From JAPLST01 sp964397565 (GTDB lineage: Bacteria > Auribacterota > UBA3054 > JAPLST01), in NCBI GenBank assembly GCA_964397565.1, contig CAYNJC010000046.1:1-31375 (forward strand): a stretch of 31,375 bases of DNA. The letters are read 5' to 3'. This document shows, piece by piece, positions 16,127 to 25,300 of the stretch. How positions within the stretch are numbered: position 1 is the first letter of the stretch; each line of letters starts with the position of its first letter. The notes below the pieces were generated by a model. The model was given only the letters and a program-made list of their open reading frames with translations, did no database searches and was not told the origin of the DNA. Position numbers and translations under genes: made by a program.

Positions 16127-16157
16127 AAAAGTTGGTAAACCTGTTACAAACCACTAA

Positions 16158-16186
16158 AGTATAGTAGAATAGAGCAAATATGTCAA
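16158..16186 (-). promoter_or_regulatory. Near-consensus sigma70 promoter of the thioredoxin-PFP-GH4 operon
   Basis: On the minus strand TTGACA (16181-16186) and TATACT (16158-16163) are separated by exactly 17 bp, 31 nt before the start codon at 16126. Only one base of the -10 departs from consensus, so strong constitutive expression is expected. Confidence 0.85.
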
Positions 16187-16273
16187 GGAATTCCGGCAGC
16201 CCCTGCTCAAACGCGGAGGGAGGCGCCGCTTCCATGATGACAGCCGTTGCCAAGTAACAACTGCACTTTTTCT

Positions 16274-16867
16274 ATGCACAAAGAAATTGACCTCTGCACG
16301 CTGGTGCTCGCGGCCGGCTTCTCCACCCGCATGGGCCGGCCGAAAGCCCTGCTCGATTGGCACGGCGCGACTTTTCTGGCACAGATCTGCCGCGCACTTG
16401 CCGCGGCAGTGATGCCACGGGTCATCGTGGTGACCAGCGCCGCACACGACGCGGCCTGCCGTCTGCACACAACAGAAAATGTTATGTGTGTCATCAATCC
16501 GCAGCCGGAAGACGGCATGTTATCGTCCATCCGCTGCGGCCTGCGCGCGCTGGGCAGCACACGCGCGCACCTCATGCTCTGCCTGGTGGATCATCCCGGG
16601 GTGCAGGCCGCGACCTATCGCGCGCTGGCTGCGCACGCCGCAGCCGACACGATCGTCGTGCCGACGTATGCCGGCCGGCGCGGGCATCCCACCGTGTTTG
16701 GCGCCGATTTTCTTGGCGAGCTGCGCAACGGCGCGTGCCCCGACGGCGCGCGCAGCATTGTGCGCGCGCATCCCGACGCACTCCGCGCCGTCGCGGTGGA
16801 TGACCCATTTGTGCTGATGGACATCGACACGCCGGCCGACTACGCCGCGGCACGCGGCACGCGATGA
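16274..16867 (+). CDS. MobA/MocA-like NTP transferase
   Basis: The protein has a GT-A-type nucleotidyltransferase fold. The N-terminal loop LVLAAGFSTRMGRPKALLDW (about residues 9-28) is the nucleotide-binding signature; NPQPEDGMLSSIRCGL and LCLVDHPGV (metal-site Asp) follow, then RRGHPTVFG and the end DIDTPADY. This pattern fits MocA-type molybdenum cofactor cytidylyltransferase and related enzymes more than MobA proper. No molybdoenzyme gene is nearby, so the nucleotide and substrate are not assigned. The ATG at 16274 gives 197 residues and a family-like N-terminus; a TTG at 16247 is also in frame, and neither has a clear ribosome-binding site. It stands alone on the plus strand between two minus-strand operons. 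Confidence 0.85.
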   Translation: MHKEIDLCTLVLAAGFSTRMGRPKALLDWHGATFLAQICRALAAAVMPRVIVVTSAAHDAACRLHTTENVMCVINPQPEDGMLSSIRCGLRALGSTRAHLMLCLVDHPGVQAATYRALAAHAAADTIVVPTYAGRRGHPTVFGADFLGELRNGACPDGARSIVRAHPDALRAVAVDDPFVLMDIDTPADYAAARGTR

Positions 16868-16918
16868 GCGGGGTTCAGGTCTTTACTTCGTACTTCTGCA
16901 ATCGTTGATCGGCATTCT

Positions 16919-16983
16919 TCAATCACAGTGATTGACGAGTGACGAGCAAATGAAGTGAAACAAGGATGAAGTGCGGTACTTCA
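16919..16983. terminator. Two hairpins between convergent genes
   Basis: TCAATCA (16919-16925)/TGATTGA (16929-16935) is a perfect 7-bp inverted repeat. TGAAGT (16967-16972)/ACTTCA (16978-16983) is a 6-bp stem that ends 3 bp from the stop of the minus-strand gene. They lie where the plus-strand transferase gene and the long minus-strand operon converge. Neither has a clear T-run. Confidence 0.35.
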
Positions 16984-16986
16984 CTT

Positions 16987-17490
16987 TTATTGCACCGTCA
17001 GGTTCTCGGCGCGGAACGCGCCGATCACGACCGTTACCTTGCTGCCTGATTTGACAATGCCGCGGGTGTTGGCGAAGATCACGAAATAGATTTTGCCGGC
17101 GGCGAGTTGCGCGGCGGTTTGGCGGAGCGGCCCGATTTTTGGCGAACTGGGCACGCGCAGAATGGCGCCAGTGGCCTGATCAATAAGGTGTGGTCTGTTC
17201 TCGCGCGCCGCCAGCGCGGCGGCTTTGGCCGGGTCGAGCACCTTGTAGCGGAAATCCAGCATGCGGCCGTGGGCAGAGAGGCGCAGGCTGGCGATCTCGA
17301 TGCCCCACTGTGTGCGCAGCGTGGCGGCATCAGCCGCGCCGACGAAGCCGGAGGGCGCGTGGTTAGTGGTGAGCGCAGCCGGCGGAGCAGGACTGTTGGA
17401 CACACACACTGGTGCTCGTGCCGGTGCCGCGCCCGCGCCCGCCAGCGCGAGCAGCGCGGTAATGCCGGCCACTGTTCGTGCCGTCTTCAT
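16987..17490 (-). CDS. Small secreted protein, last gene of the oxidase operon
   Basis: I do not recognise a named family. The 167-residue protein starts at 17490 with a signal peptide (core VAGITALLALAGAGAAPARA). The mature part contains WGIEIASLRLSAHGRMLDFR, KVLDPAKAAAL, ENRPHLIDQATG and KIYFVIFANTRGIVKSGSKV, ending in a beta-strand-like VTVVIGAFRAENLTV. The pattern of an exported beta-rich domain with RMLDFRYKVLDP resembles short periplasmic proteins seen next to copper or redox genes, but this is only an impression. The frame stays open far upstream into the PEP-CTERM gene; that extension is out of frame with it and has no signal peptide, so I do not use it. It starts 25 nt after the previous stop. 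Confidence 0.7.
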   Translation of the reverse strand: MKTARTVAGITALLALAGAGAAPARAPVCVSNSPAPPAALTTNHAPSGFVGAADAATLRTQWGIEIASLRLSAHGRMLDFRYKVLDPAKAAALAARENRPHLIDQATGAILRVPSSPKIGPLRQTAAQLAAGKIYFVIFANTRGIVKSGSKVTVVIGAFRAENLTVQ

Positions 17491-17515
17491 GGCTTCAATG
17501 ACTGCACCGCCCAGA

Positions 17516-18412
17516 TCATGTGCGCCGGCGCCTGTACGCCGCCAGTGCCAGCAGGATTGCCAGCGGCGCGAATGGTTCTGGTGTGACCGAGACGGGATAG
17601 TTCTCGCTGACGGGCAGGCCGGGACGTGGGGTGTACACATCGGCCACCCGCGCACGCACATACACCACCCGCGGATAGGGCCCGCTGACCAAGCCCGCAA
17701 AAGATCCGTCCACTTGCACCATGCTGGCGAGTGGCTCCCACGTGTCGCCGGACTGATCGCGAAATTCAACCAGCAAAACAGATTCCGGCAGGACATCGTT
17801 GCCCGGGCCCACCAGCACGCTACCGCTCACCGTGCCGTTGACGGTCTGCGTCGGCGGCGGCTGCGTCATGGGGATCAGATAGGCCGGATTGATGTTGGTG
17901 ATGAGGGGGTCGCTCGGCCATTGATAGGCATCCGCTGCGCTGCTCAACGTGCGTTCCGTCGTGTTGCCGAGCGTATCGCCGTAATACGCGCTGTTGGTGA
18001 TCCGCGTGGCGGAGAAGCAGCGCAGCCAGCCGCGGCGCGTCGCATCGGACGAGCCGATCGAGCCACTGACTTGGCCAGGCTTGCTGGTGAAGCCGACACC
18101 GGCATCGTCATCACCCATGCGGCATGTGTCGACTTGGTACTCGAAGCATGCGGGCGGCAGATAATTAGTAAACGCATTCCCGGTCGCAGCCCAGCCCCAG
18201 TTGGTGGGCGTGGCGAGGTCGTCAACGCCGTTGGCATCCGAGACGCACTTTTGAACATAGAGACCGACCGGCGCGGGAGTCAGATCCTTCATGCGCACCA
18301 GGTGCTGAAAGCTGGGCGCCTCGTCCGTGACATAAAACGCTTTCGTGGACGCCAACGCAGCCGTGGCAAGCAGACACACGAACGCGAGCGTGCTAGACAG
18401 TGTCATTTTCAT
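17516..18412 (-). CDS. PEP-CTERM-type surface protein
   Basis: The 298-residue protein has a signal peptide (core TLAFVCLLATAALA). Its C-terminus reads VTPEPFAPLAILLALAAYRR then RRT: a PEP motif, a short hydrophobic helix and an Arg cluster. This is the PEP-CTERM sorting signal recognised by exosortases, which would process and place the protein at the cell surface; no exosortase is in the window. The middle has four Cys in the mature part (KCVSD, PACFEYQVDTCRMGD, LRCFS), and a later NGTVSGSVLV...VLLVEFRD...VDGSFAGLVSG stretch that looks like a carboxypeptidase-regulatory-like beta-sandwich. AGGA lies 8 nt before the chosen ATG; an upstream ATG at 18433 is weaker. It may anchor or organise the oxidases of its operon. 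Confidence 0.8.
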   Translation of the reverse strand: MKMTLSSTLAFVCLLATAALASTKAFYVTDEAPSFQHLVRMKDLTPAPVGLYVQKCVSDANGVDDLATPTNWGWAATGNAFTNYLPPACFEYQVDTCRMGDDDAGVGFTSKPGQVSGSIGSSDATRRGWLRCFSATRITNSAYYGDTLGNTTERTLSSAADAYQWPSDPLITNINPAYLIPMTQPPPTQTVNGTVSGSVLVGPGNDVLPESVLLVEFRDQSGDTWEPLASMVQVDGSFAGLVSGPYPRVVYVRARVADVYTPRPGLPVSENYPVSVTPEPFAPLAILLALAAYRRRRT

Positions 18413-18445
18413 CGCAGTGTTCCTGTGGTTCATAAGCGCATGTGC

Positions 18446-20920
18446 TTAGTATGGTTTCGGCACGATCCAATTCGTGGTTGCGCCGGTATGCAGCGGATTA
18501 ATCAGCATGAGATAGCCTTTGCCCGCCATCACGTTGGTGGCGACCGGTGCGTCGTAGAACCAGGCCCCGACGCCGCGCGAGGCCGTGAAGGTGTCGCCGC
18601 CGATCGGCTCTTGGCTTTGCACCTTGTCGCGGTTGTTGAGCAGGCCGCTCTGGTCGGTCAAGACCGAGGCAACCGCGCCCTGGTCGAACGACGCCCGGGC
18701 CGGATACGGATAGCCCACCCAGTTTTCGCGCACGAGCACGCCATCCGACTGGACGATGCCGGCGACCGTGTGGGTGGCCGCGTTGCGGACCTTGCCGACG
18801 AACGTCAGTGGTTTGTCCGGGCCGGTATGCAGCGGGTTAATCAGAATCGAGTACATCTTGTGTGCGTACCAATTCGTGGCAGCCGGCGCATCCACGAACC
18901 AGACGCCATTGCCGCGCGAGGCGGTGAAGGTATCGCCGCCGACGGGTTCCTGGCTCTGGATGCGATCGCGCCGGCTGAGCAGGCCGGTTTCGTCGGTCAA
19001 GCAGGCGGCAACCTGCAGCTCGTCGAACGATTTGAACGGCACGCTGTTGCCGTTGTTGTCGAGAAAATCGAGCGGCGATGACACCCAATTCTCGCGGAAG
19101 AGCACGCTGTCCGATTGCTTGATGGCGAGCGTGAAGGCGCCCACATCATACTGGCTGGTGAACACGCCGGTCACAAGCCGGTAGTAGATTGACGGATAAT
19201 TCGACGCGGCGGCATGTGACCACGGCGAGACCACATCGGCGGCCAGCACAAACCAGTCGGCAGGATCGGTCGAGTAATAGCGGTTGGTGCAGGCCAGCAC
19301 GCCTGCTGTGCCGTTGCTCCACGACAGTTGCACGGCGCCGCCCGACAGGTTGATGCTGAAGAGCGTGAGATCGGCGGGCGTGCCAGTGGGGGCTTGACGT
19401 GTGATCATGAGGGTATCGAAGCTTTGCACGTCGACCGCATTGGTGCCGAACACGGCGACGACATTCGGGCCCTGCACCAGATTGTTGACCGTGAGCTGCC
19501 ATGCGGCGGCGGCGGCAATGCTGCCGGCGTCCACGATCGGCCCGGCCAGCTCGTTCGAGTGGCATGCGTACGTCAGATTGCCGACGCAGAAGAGGCTGGT
19601 GCCGCCGATGGTTGCGCTCGCGACCTCGTTCTGAACCGTGAAGTCCGCGTTGGTGATGCCCACGAACGGCGGCGCATCATAGGTCACGTCGTGGCTGTCA
19701 TTTGCCAGCGCGCCCACGCTGTTGGAGCCGTAGACGAAAATCGTATTCAGACCGGGAAGAAGGGCCACCGCATTGCTCCACGCAAAGGCGCTGCTTGCGC
19801 CGCCCATGGCGGCGTTTGACACCCACAGGCCGAGCGTGTCGGCGTTGTTGGTGCCGTAGATATTGACGAGCGGCACCGGCACGTGCTGGGGCGCCGCGTT
19901 GGTGATGTCGACAAACGGCGCATCGGGTAGCCACGGCGCGTTCACGGCGAGGTGGGCGAGCATGCCGCCGAAGCCGTTGGTCGCGATCACCAGGCCGAGC
20001 CGGCGGTCGTACAGGGCGAAGACATTGGTCTGGTACACGCGCAGCACGGCGTCCATCGTCTTGAGCGGCGCGAGCGGTGTTGTGTAGGTCTGACGGGTGT
20101 AGGGCATCGGATTGCCGTCTTCCGCAACCAACTGGAAATCCGCCCCGTCCAGCGTGGGAATATGATAATCTATGCCGGCGTTAATCAGGCGCAAAAGAAT
20201 GCGGCCGTTCGGCTGGCCCGCCGGCACGGGCGGCAGGCCATTGGTGTACGAAACGCCGTTGATGAAAAAGTACTGGGGATGGTACGCGAGCGTGCTGGTC
20301 ACTTGCTTGCCCGGGCCGTAGTTGCCGGATGCAACCGCATCGTGCAGATCCGGATCAATCGCGCTGAACAGCAGGGTCACTTGGGAATCAAAGGGAACGG
20401 CGGGGTAGGCCATGCCCGCGCCGTCGAGTTTGGTGAGCGAGCCGTAGAGGCCCATTTGCACCTGGAGCGCGGGATGCGAGCCGCTATGGTAGAGGTAGGT
20501 GCCGGCCTGCAGATTCGACCAGGCATAGTCCGCCATGCCACCGGGCGGGGCCTCATGGGTGAAAGAGCGGACGCGGCCGTCCGGATTTCTGACGGGGTTG
20601 CCTAAGGCTGCCTGCTGGCTGGGCATGACGAGCGAGACGGGTTCCGGCAGCGTATTGGTAAGGTGGATCACCAGATCCTGGTTGCCCGGCCCCACGGCGA
20701 TGGCTGGGCCGGGTACGGTGATCGTTCCGTCCTGGTTGCTGGCGCTGGAATCTTGGGCGAAGCCCCACATGACTACGGTCCTGCCGTCCGTCATCGTATT
20801 TGTCGTCAGCGCCGCGCGGAGGTACAGCTCCGTCAGCGCGCCCCGGCTCGTGCCGGCCAGCATAAGGCAGACACCCAGCACGAAGAGTCGCGGTCGCAGC
20901 GTCATTCTTGAACAGTTCAT
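18446..20920 (-). CDS. Secreted cupredoxin/multicopper-oxidase-like protein with duplicated C-terminal domain
   Basis: The protein has 824 residues and starts at 20920, where AGGAG is well spaced. After a signal peptide (RLFVLGVCLMLAGTSRG) come one or two cupredoxin domains (about 30-340) with VPGPAIAVGPGNQDLVIHLTN and TYLYHSGSHPALQVQMGLYG (His145, His149), then FFINGVSY in place of the usual FINGR-PDT. No HxH or HCH cluster is present, so a full type-1/2/3 copper set is unlikely. An Ig-like region with ITNA repeats follows (about 345-600). The last 240 residues are two copies of a domain with the shared marks FRENWV or VRENWV, IQSQEPVGGDTFTASRG and INPLHTG. I infer a structural or substrate-binding relative of the oxidases rather than a complete laccase. 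Confidence 0.8.
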   Translation of the reverse strand: MNCSRMTLRPRLFVLGVCLMLAGTSRGALTELYLRAALTTNTMTDGRTVVMWGFAQDSSASNQDGTITVPGPAIAVGPGNQDLVIHLTNTLPEPVSLVMPSQQAALGNPVRNPDGRVRSFTHEAPPGGMADYAWSNLQAGTYLYHSGSHPALQVQMGLYGSLTKLDGAGMAYPAVPFDSQVTLLFSAIDPDLHDAVASGNYGPGKQVTSTLAYHPQYFFINGVSYTNGLPPVPAGQPNGRILLRLINAGIDYHIPTLDGADFQLVAEDGNPMPYTRQTYTTPLAPLKTMDAVLRVYQTNVFALYDRRLGLVIATNGFGGMLAHLAVNAPWLPDAPFVDITNAAPQHVPVPLVNIYGTNNADTLGLWVSNAAMGGASSAFAWSNAVALLPGLNTIFVYGSNSVGALANDSHDVTYDAPPFVGITNADFTVQNEVASATIGGTSLFCVGNLTYACHSNELAGPIVDAGSIAAAAAWQLTVNNLVQGPNVVAVFGTNAVDVQSFDTLMITRQAPTGTPADLTLFSINLSGGAVQLSWSNGTAGVLACTNRYYSTDPADWFVLAADVVSPWSHAAASNYPSIYYRLVTGVFTSQYDVGAFTLAIKQSDSVLFRENWVSSPLDFLDNNGNSVPFKSFDELQVAACLTDETGLLSRRDRIQSQEPVGGDTFTASRGNGVWFVDAPAATNWYAHKMYSILINPLHTGPDKPLTFVGKVRNAATHTVAGIVQSDGVLVRENWVGYPYPARASFDQGAVASVLTDQSGLLNNRDKVQSQEPIGGDTFTASRGVGAWFYDAPVATNVMAGKGYLMLINPLHTGATTNWIVPKPY

Positions 20921-20956
20921 ATTTGTCTCCTGATTTTCACAGAGCATTGCCTGGCA

Positions 20957-22273
20957 TTAGTGCCCGGGCGCCATGGTCATCATGTTGGTCGCCGGGTATG
21001 CTTCGATCATCGCCATGGTCAGCATCCCGCCGGGGAAAATGTTGTTGTTGCAGATTTCCTTCTCGTTGTGCGAGTGCCACATGAACGTATAGCCGCCGTT
21101 CGGATTGAAGCCGACATCGCCGGGCGGCAGAATGCCGCTGCTGCCCAAGAACGGGCTGCCGCCATAGTGCGCGCCAAAGGTGAGCTGCTGGTCGTTGGGC
21201 AGGCTGACGGGGAACGGCTTGGCGTGGTCGGGCGCATACTCAAACGGCGCCAGCGGGTCGTTCGTGCTGGTGTGGCCGTAGACGTCCCAGCCAAGCTTCG
21301 CGCCGGTCCACGTGAAGATGGCGTCAAAGGTGGTGCCGGGCATCGAGGGGATGGTGAAGGCCGACTGCGCCAAGTCGGGGCCGGCGCCCGGCGCGCTTTC
21401 CAACACACGGCCATCGCGGGCGATGATGCTGGTGTTGTTGCCATGATGGTGGAAGGGGTGCGGATCGCGACCGCCGCCAATCACGCGCATCAGCACCTTC
21501 TCGCCGGGATGGAACATGGGCATGCAGTCGTACGGCTGCGTCGGCAGCCAGGACACGCGGGGATCCAGCATGGTATCCGGCCCGGTGCGGCCATTGATAA
21601 ACCAATAGACGGGCCACCATTTCGTCGTGTCCACCTCGGCCATGCGGCCCTGCTCGACCAAATCGTGAATGTCCTCGTCCATCTCGGTCAGGAGGAAGAG
21701 AAACTCCTGGTCGAACATGGTGTTGGTATGCGCATAGGCCTGCATTGCGATCACCGCACCCATGCTGTTGGTGGGACGGATGATCAGGGCGCCAACCATG
21801 CCCATCTCAATCTGCAAGTCGGGCCGGGTGCCGCTGTGATACAGATACGTGCCGGGCTGGCGCGCGGTGAAGGCATACGAGACCGTGCCGCCGTTGGTGC
21901 TTGCCTCGCGGGTGATCGCACCCGGCACGCCGCCGCTGGCCACCACGCCGGCCTGGCCCGGAAACACCAGTGAGACGGGGACGTTTAACTGATTGGCAAG
22001 GTTGACTTGCAGCGCGGCCCCCTGGGCGGCAATGATCGTTGGCGCGGGATATTGCACCGGGCCGGCCTCGTGTGCCAGGCCCCAGACATAAATGCTATTG
22101 CCGTCGGCTGTGCTGATATGGCCGTCCGTGGCGGTCAGGTTGATGACCGTGTTGCTGATGCCGTCAATCATGTGCATTACCATTTCCGCGCGGGCACTGC
22201 CAGCAGCAAGCGCCAGGAGCGCCAACAGTGCCGCCAGGCCCAGCGTGCCCGGTTTTACTACATGCATCGTCAT
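20957..22273 (-). CDS. Secreted multicopper oxidase-like protein
   Basis: The 438-residue protein has a signal peptide (core LGLAALLALLALAAGSARA) and a multicopper-oxidase layout. The N-terminal cupredoxin carries GTYLYHSGTRPDLQIEMGM (His146). A central FINGRTGPDT is the usual oxidase mark. DPHPFHHHGNN supplies His272, His275, His276 and His277, and the C-terminal site is MWHSHNEKEICNNN (His400, His402), followed by PGGML. In classical laccases the last cluster is HCHxxxH. Here a Ser stands in place of the Cys and the nearby Cys408 is displaced, so the type-1 copper is doubtful while a trinuclear-like site may be kept. GGAG precedes the ATG. It is the second gene of the oxidase operon, 44 nt after the giant gene. 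Confidence 0.85.
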   Translation of the reverse strand: MTMHVVKPGTLGLAALLALLALAAGSARAEMVMHMIDGISNTVINLTATDGHISTADGNSIYVWGLAHEAGPVQYPAPTIIAAQGAALQVNLANQLNVPVSLVFPGQAGVVASGGVPGAITREASTNGGTVSYAFTARQPGTYLYHSGTRPDLQIEMGMVGALIIRPTNSMGAVIAMQAYAHTNTMFDQEFLFLLTEMDEDIHDLVEQGRMAEVDTTKWWPVYWFINGRTGPDTMLDPRVSWLPTQPYDCMPMFHPGEKVLMRVIGGGRDPHPFHHHGNNTSIIARDGRVLESAPGAGPDLAQSAFTIPSMPGTTFDAIFTWTGAKLGWDVYGHTSTNDPLAPFEYAPDHAKPFPVSLPNDQQLTFGAHYGGSPFLGSSGILPPGDVGFNPNGGYTFMWHSHNEKEICNNNIFPGGMLTMAMIEAYPATNMMTMAPGH

Positions 22274-22317
22274 TTCAATTCTCCATTGGGATGTTCGTGT
22301 CGTCGTATGACAGGGGC

Positions 22318-25300
22318 CTATTCGATGACAATCTCGGTCATCATGCCGCCATAGTCTTCCTGGTCATTGCTCAGGTGATTGAGCCGGGTGTTGTACATGA
22401 AGTAGCTGCCCGGCGCAATGCCGGTGGTATCGAGCAGGAGGTCGTAGCTCTCGCCGCCGCCGAGCGTGACTGAGGTGGTCTTGTAGTACAGGTTCATCCC
22501 GCTGGTGCTGCGCTGCAGCCGCGCATCTTTGCCGATCACCTGCATCGGGATGCCCAGCACGGTCAGCGAGTGAAAGTCGGCGATCGAGAGGTTGGAGACG
22601 CGCAGCAGGATTTTTTGGCCCGGGGCCGCCCGCACCAGCGCGCTCACTTTTTGCGATTCGTTGTCGGCCGTTGCGTTGTAGAGCGGGCCGGGCACGGTCG
22701 TGTCCGGGTAGCCGCGGCCGTTGATCATCGGATAGCTCTCATGCAGCGACCAGAACGGCAGGGGCTGCACGGCGATGTGTTGCTCGTGGAAGTTCCGGTC
22801 AAAGCCCGTCAACTGGATCGGGCAGTCCAAGTCGTAGTAGGTCGAGCCGTCGCCATCGTCGTAGGCGTACGTGAAGCCTTTGTGATGCACGAACGAACCC
22901 AGGATGGTGCCGTCAGGCAGGTTGTTCTGCTTAGGCAGGACGTAGAGACTGCCCAGCATGCCCATTTCCATGTGCTCGGTCGCCTCAACGTGGCAGTGAT
23001 ACATGAACGTGCCCGGCTCGACGATCTCGTAGTAGTAACGGAAGGTCGAGCCCATGTTGATCGAGACGGACGCCATCGGCTCGCCGTCGAAGATCGGGGC
23101 CGCGTTGGGGAAGCCGTGGAAGTGGACCGTGTGCGGGTCAAACAGATCGGGGCGCATGATCATGCCGACATTCGAGAGATCGAGGTAGACCCGCTGCCCC
23201 TCCTTGAGCACGATCGTGGGGGCACATATATTGGCCTTCAACATGCCGTTCATCATCACCATCGGCGGGGCCGTGTGGCCAGAATCCATGTCGCCGTGCA
23301 CCAGCGCCGTGAGGGTCTGGTCGGAAAAGCCGAAGCAATACAGCTCGTTGCCATCAGCCATCTTGGCGAAGCCGTCACCGGCCGCCAGATGGACGTAGTT
23401 GACATCGTTGCTGACATTGCCGTCGCCATCGGTGTCGATCCCGTCGTTGTCGGGCGGATACATCGAGTGATGGAAGAAGGTTGCGGCCGCATACTGGCCG
23501 AGGGCATAACCAAGGGCAAGCCCCTGCTCGTTGCCATAGCTGAAATGGAGGCCACCCCAGACGCGTTCGACGCCGGCCTCGTTGGCCGCCTCACTGAAAC
23601 TGCCGTAGTACCGCTGCAGCATCGGATTCATGTACTCGTTGACGGCAAACACGATGGTGTCGGTGCCGAAGAAGCCCGCCAGCACGCCCGCCGCAGCCGC
23701 GCTGAAGGTGCTGTGCGCGGAAACGTATTCGGGGAAGGCCGGGGTGGTGATCATGGGCGTCCAGTTGGTATCCGCCACGGTCGCCGGATTGCCATCCGTG
23801 GCCGCCTCGCGAATCGCCGCGATGGGGCGCCAGCGGTTGTAGTAGTACTTTGCGTCCCACGCTGCAATGCCGGCGTCGGCCAGGCCGATGTTCAGCAGGG
23901 CGAACAAGCGCGCGTTGTCCGAGAGTGAGTTTGTACGCTGCGCGGCCGTGTAACGGGCGATCTGGTTCCAGCGGCCGGCCGTCGTCACCGTGCCCGGCAT
24001 ATCGGTCCAGAACATGACGGCCTGTGACTGGGCCAGCGTGCGGTTGCTGCTGACCAGCGCGCCGATGGCTTTGACTTCGTCGAAATCGGCAGAGTACACG
24101 GCGCTGTCCAGCTCGGGTGGCGGCGGTGGGCGGAACTGCATGCCGTCCATCATGGCGAACGGCGTGGCCATGCCCCAGTGCGGCATCATCGGCGGCATAT
24201 AGCCTGGTGGCGTCGGGCGCCAGTCACCTGGATTGGTGCCCGCCGTATAATTGGTCATCATCATCGTCATCATGTCGGGCGCGCGCCAGGCCAGCATCTG
24301 TTGGCCGATGTCAACGCCAAGCATAATCCCGTTGGTCTTGGCCACGCCATCCGCGACCAGTGCCAGCGAGTTGGACAAGGCGACATTGAGATAGGCCACC
24401 TGCGTGGTGTAGATGCCGCTTAGGACGGTGTGCGCCGCCGCCGCCGCCGCCGCTTCGCGTGAGCAGGCGTCCCAAAACCGGGCCAGCGAGCGGTAGGGGC
24501 TGTGGGTCATCTCAATCGCGTTGACCGCATCGTACATCGCCCCGTGCGTCATGGCCAGCGTGCGCGCTGCCACGGGCGCCATCTGCGCGTTGGTCTTGAC
24601 CATTTCGAGCGCGATCAGATTCCAGATCGTCACCACGTCTTGCGCGACCAGGGTCCCGTTGGTCACCGCGTTTTGCGCGGGCGGATTGCCGGCATAGCGC
24701 ACCACTTGATACAATTGCGTAAGCTGATTGTTGATCTCGTTGAGTTCAGCCTGACTGTTGGCCGAATCGGCAAAGGCGCGGAAGGTGGGCAGATACTGAT
24801 CCGCGCCCGGCGTTGGTATGGCCGGTGCGCTGAGCGCCGAAAAGACCACGGTGGTCGAGGCGCCCACCGCCAGCGAGCCCAAGGTGGCAAAGGCATCTTC
24901 AGGCGTGCCCGGCGGCACGTTGGCGCCCGGCTGGTCACGCCACACGGAAAGCCCGCCGGCCACGCCGTTCGTCTGGCCTTGGTTGCGCACTTTCACATGC
25001 GCGGAAAATGTGCCGCCATTGGTGACCACTTGCGGCACCAAGCTGATTTCCGTCACCGCGAAATCCGGCAGCGGTAAGGTGACCGTCAGCACGACCACCG
25101 CCAGATTGCTGTTGGTCAGTCCGTCGCTGGCCGTGTAGTAGAATGTGTCAACGCCCTCGAAGCCCGGATCGGGCGTGTAGGTGAACGAGCCGTCTGGATT
25201 AAGCGTCAGTGCGCCATTGTCCGCGCCGGCGAACAAGACCGCGCTGAGCGGATCGTGATCCACGTCAGTATCATTGGCTAGCACACCAGGCGCCGGCACT

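Noticed and set aside
22570..23928. Plus-strand frame of 452 residues
   Set aside because: Antisense to the oxidase end of the giant gene, with no recognisable domain.
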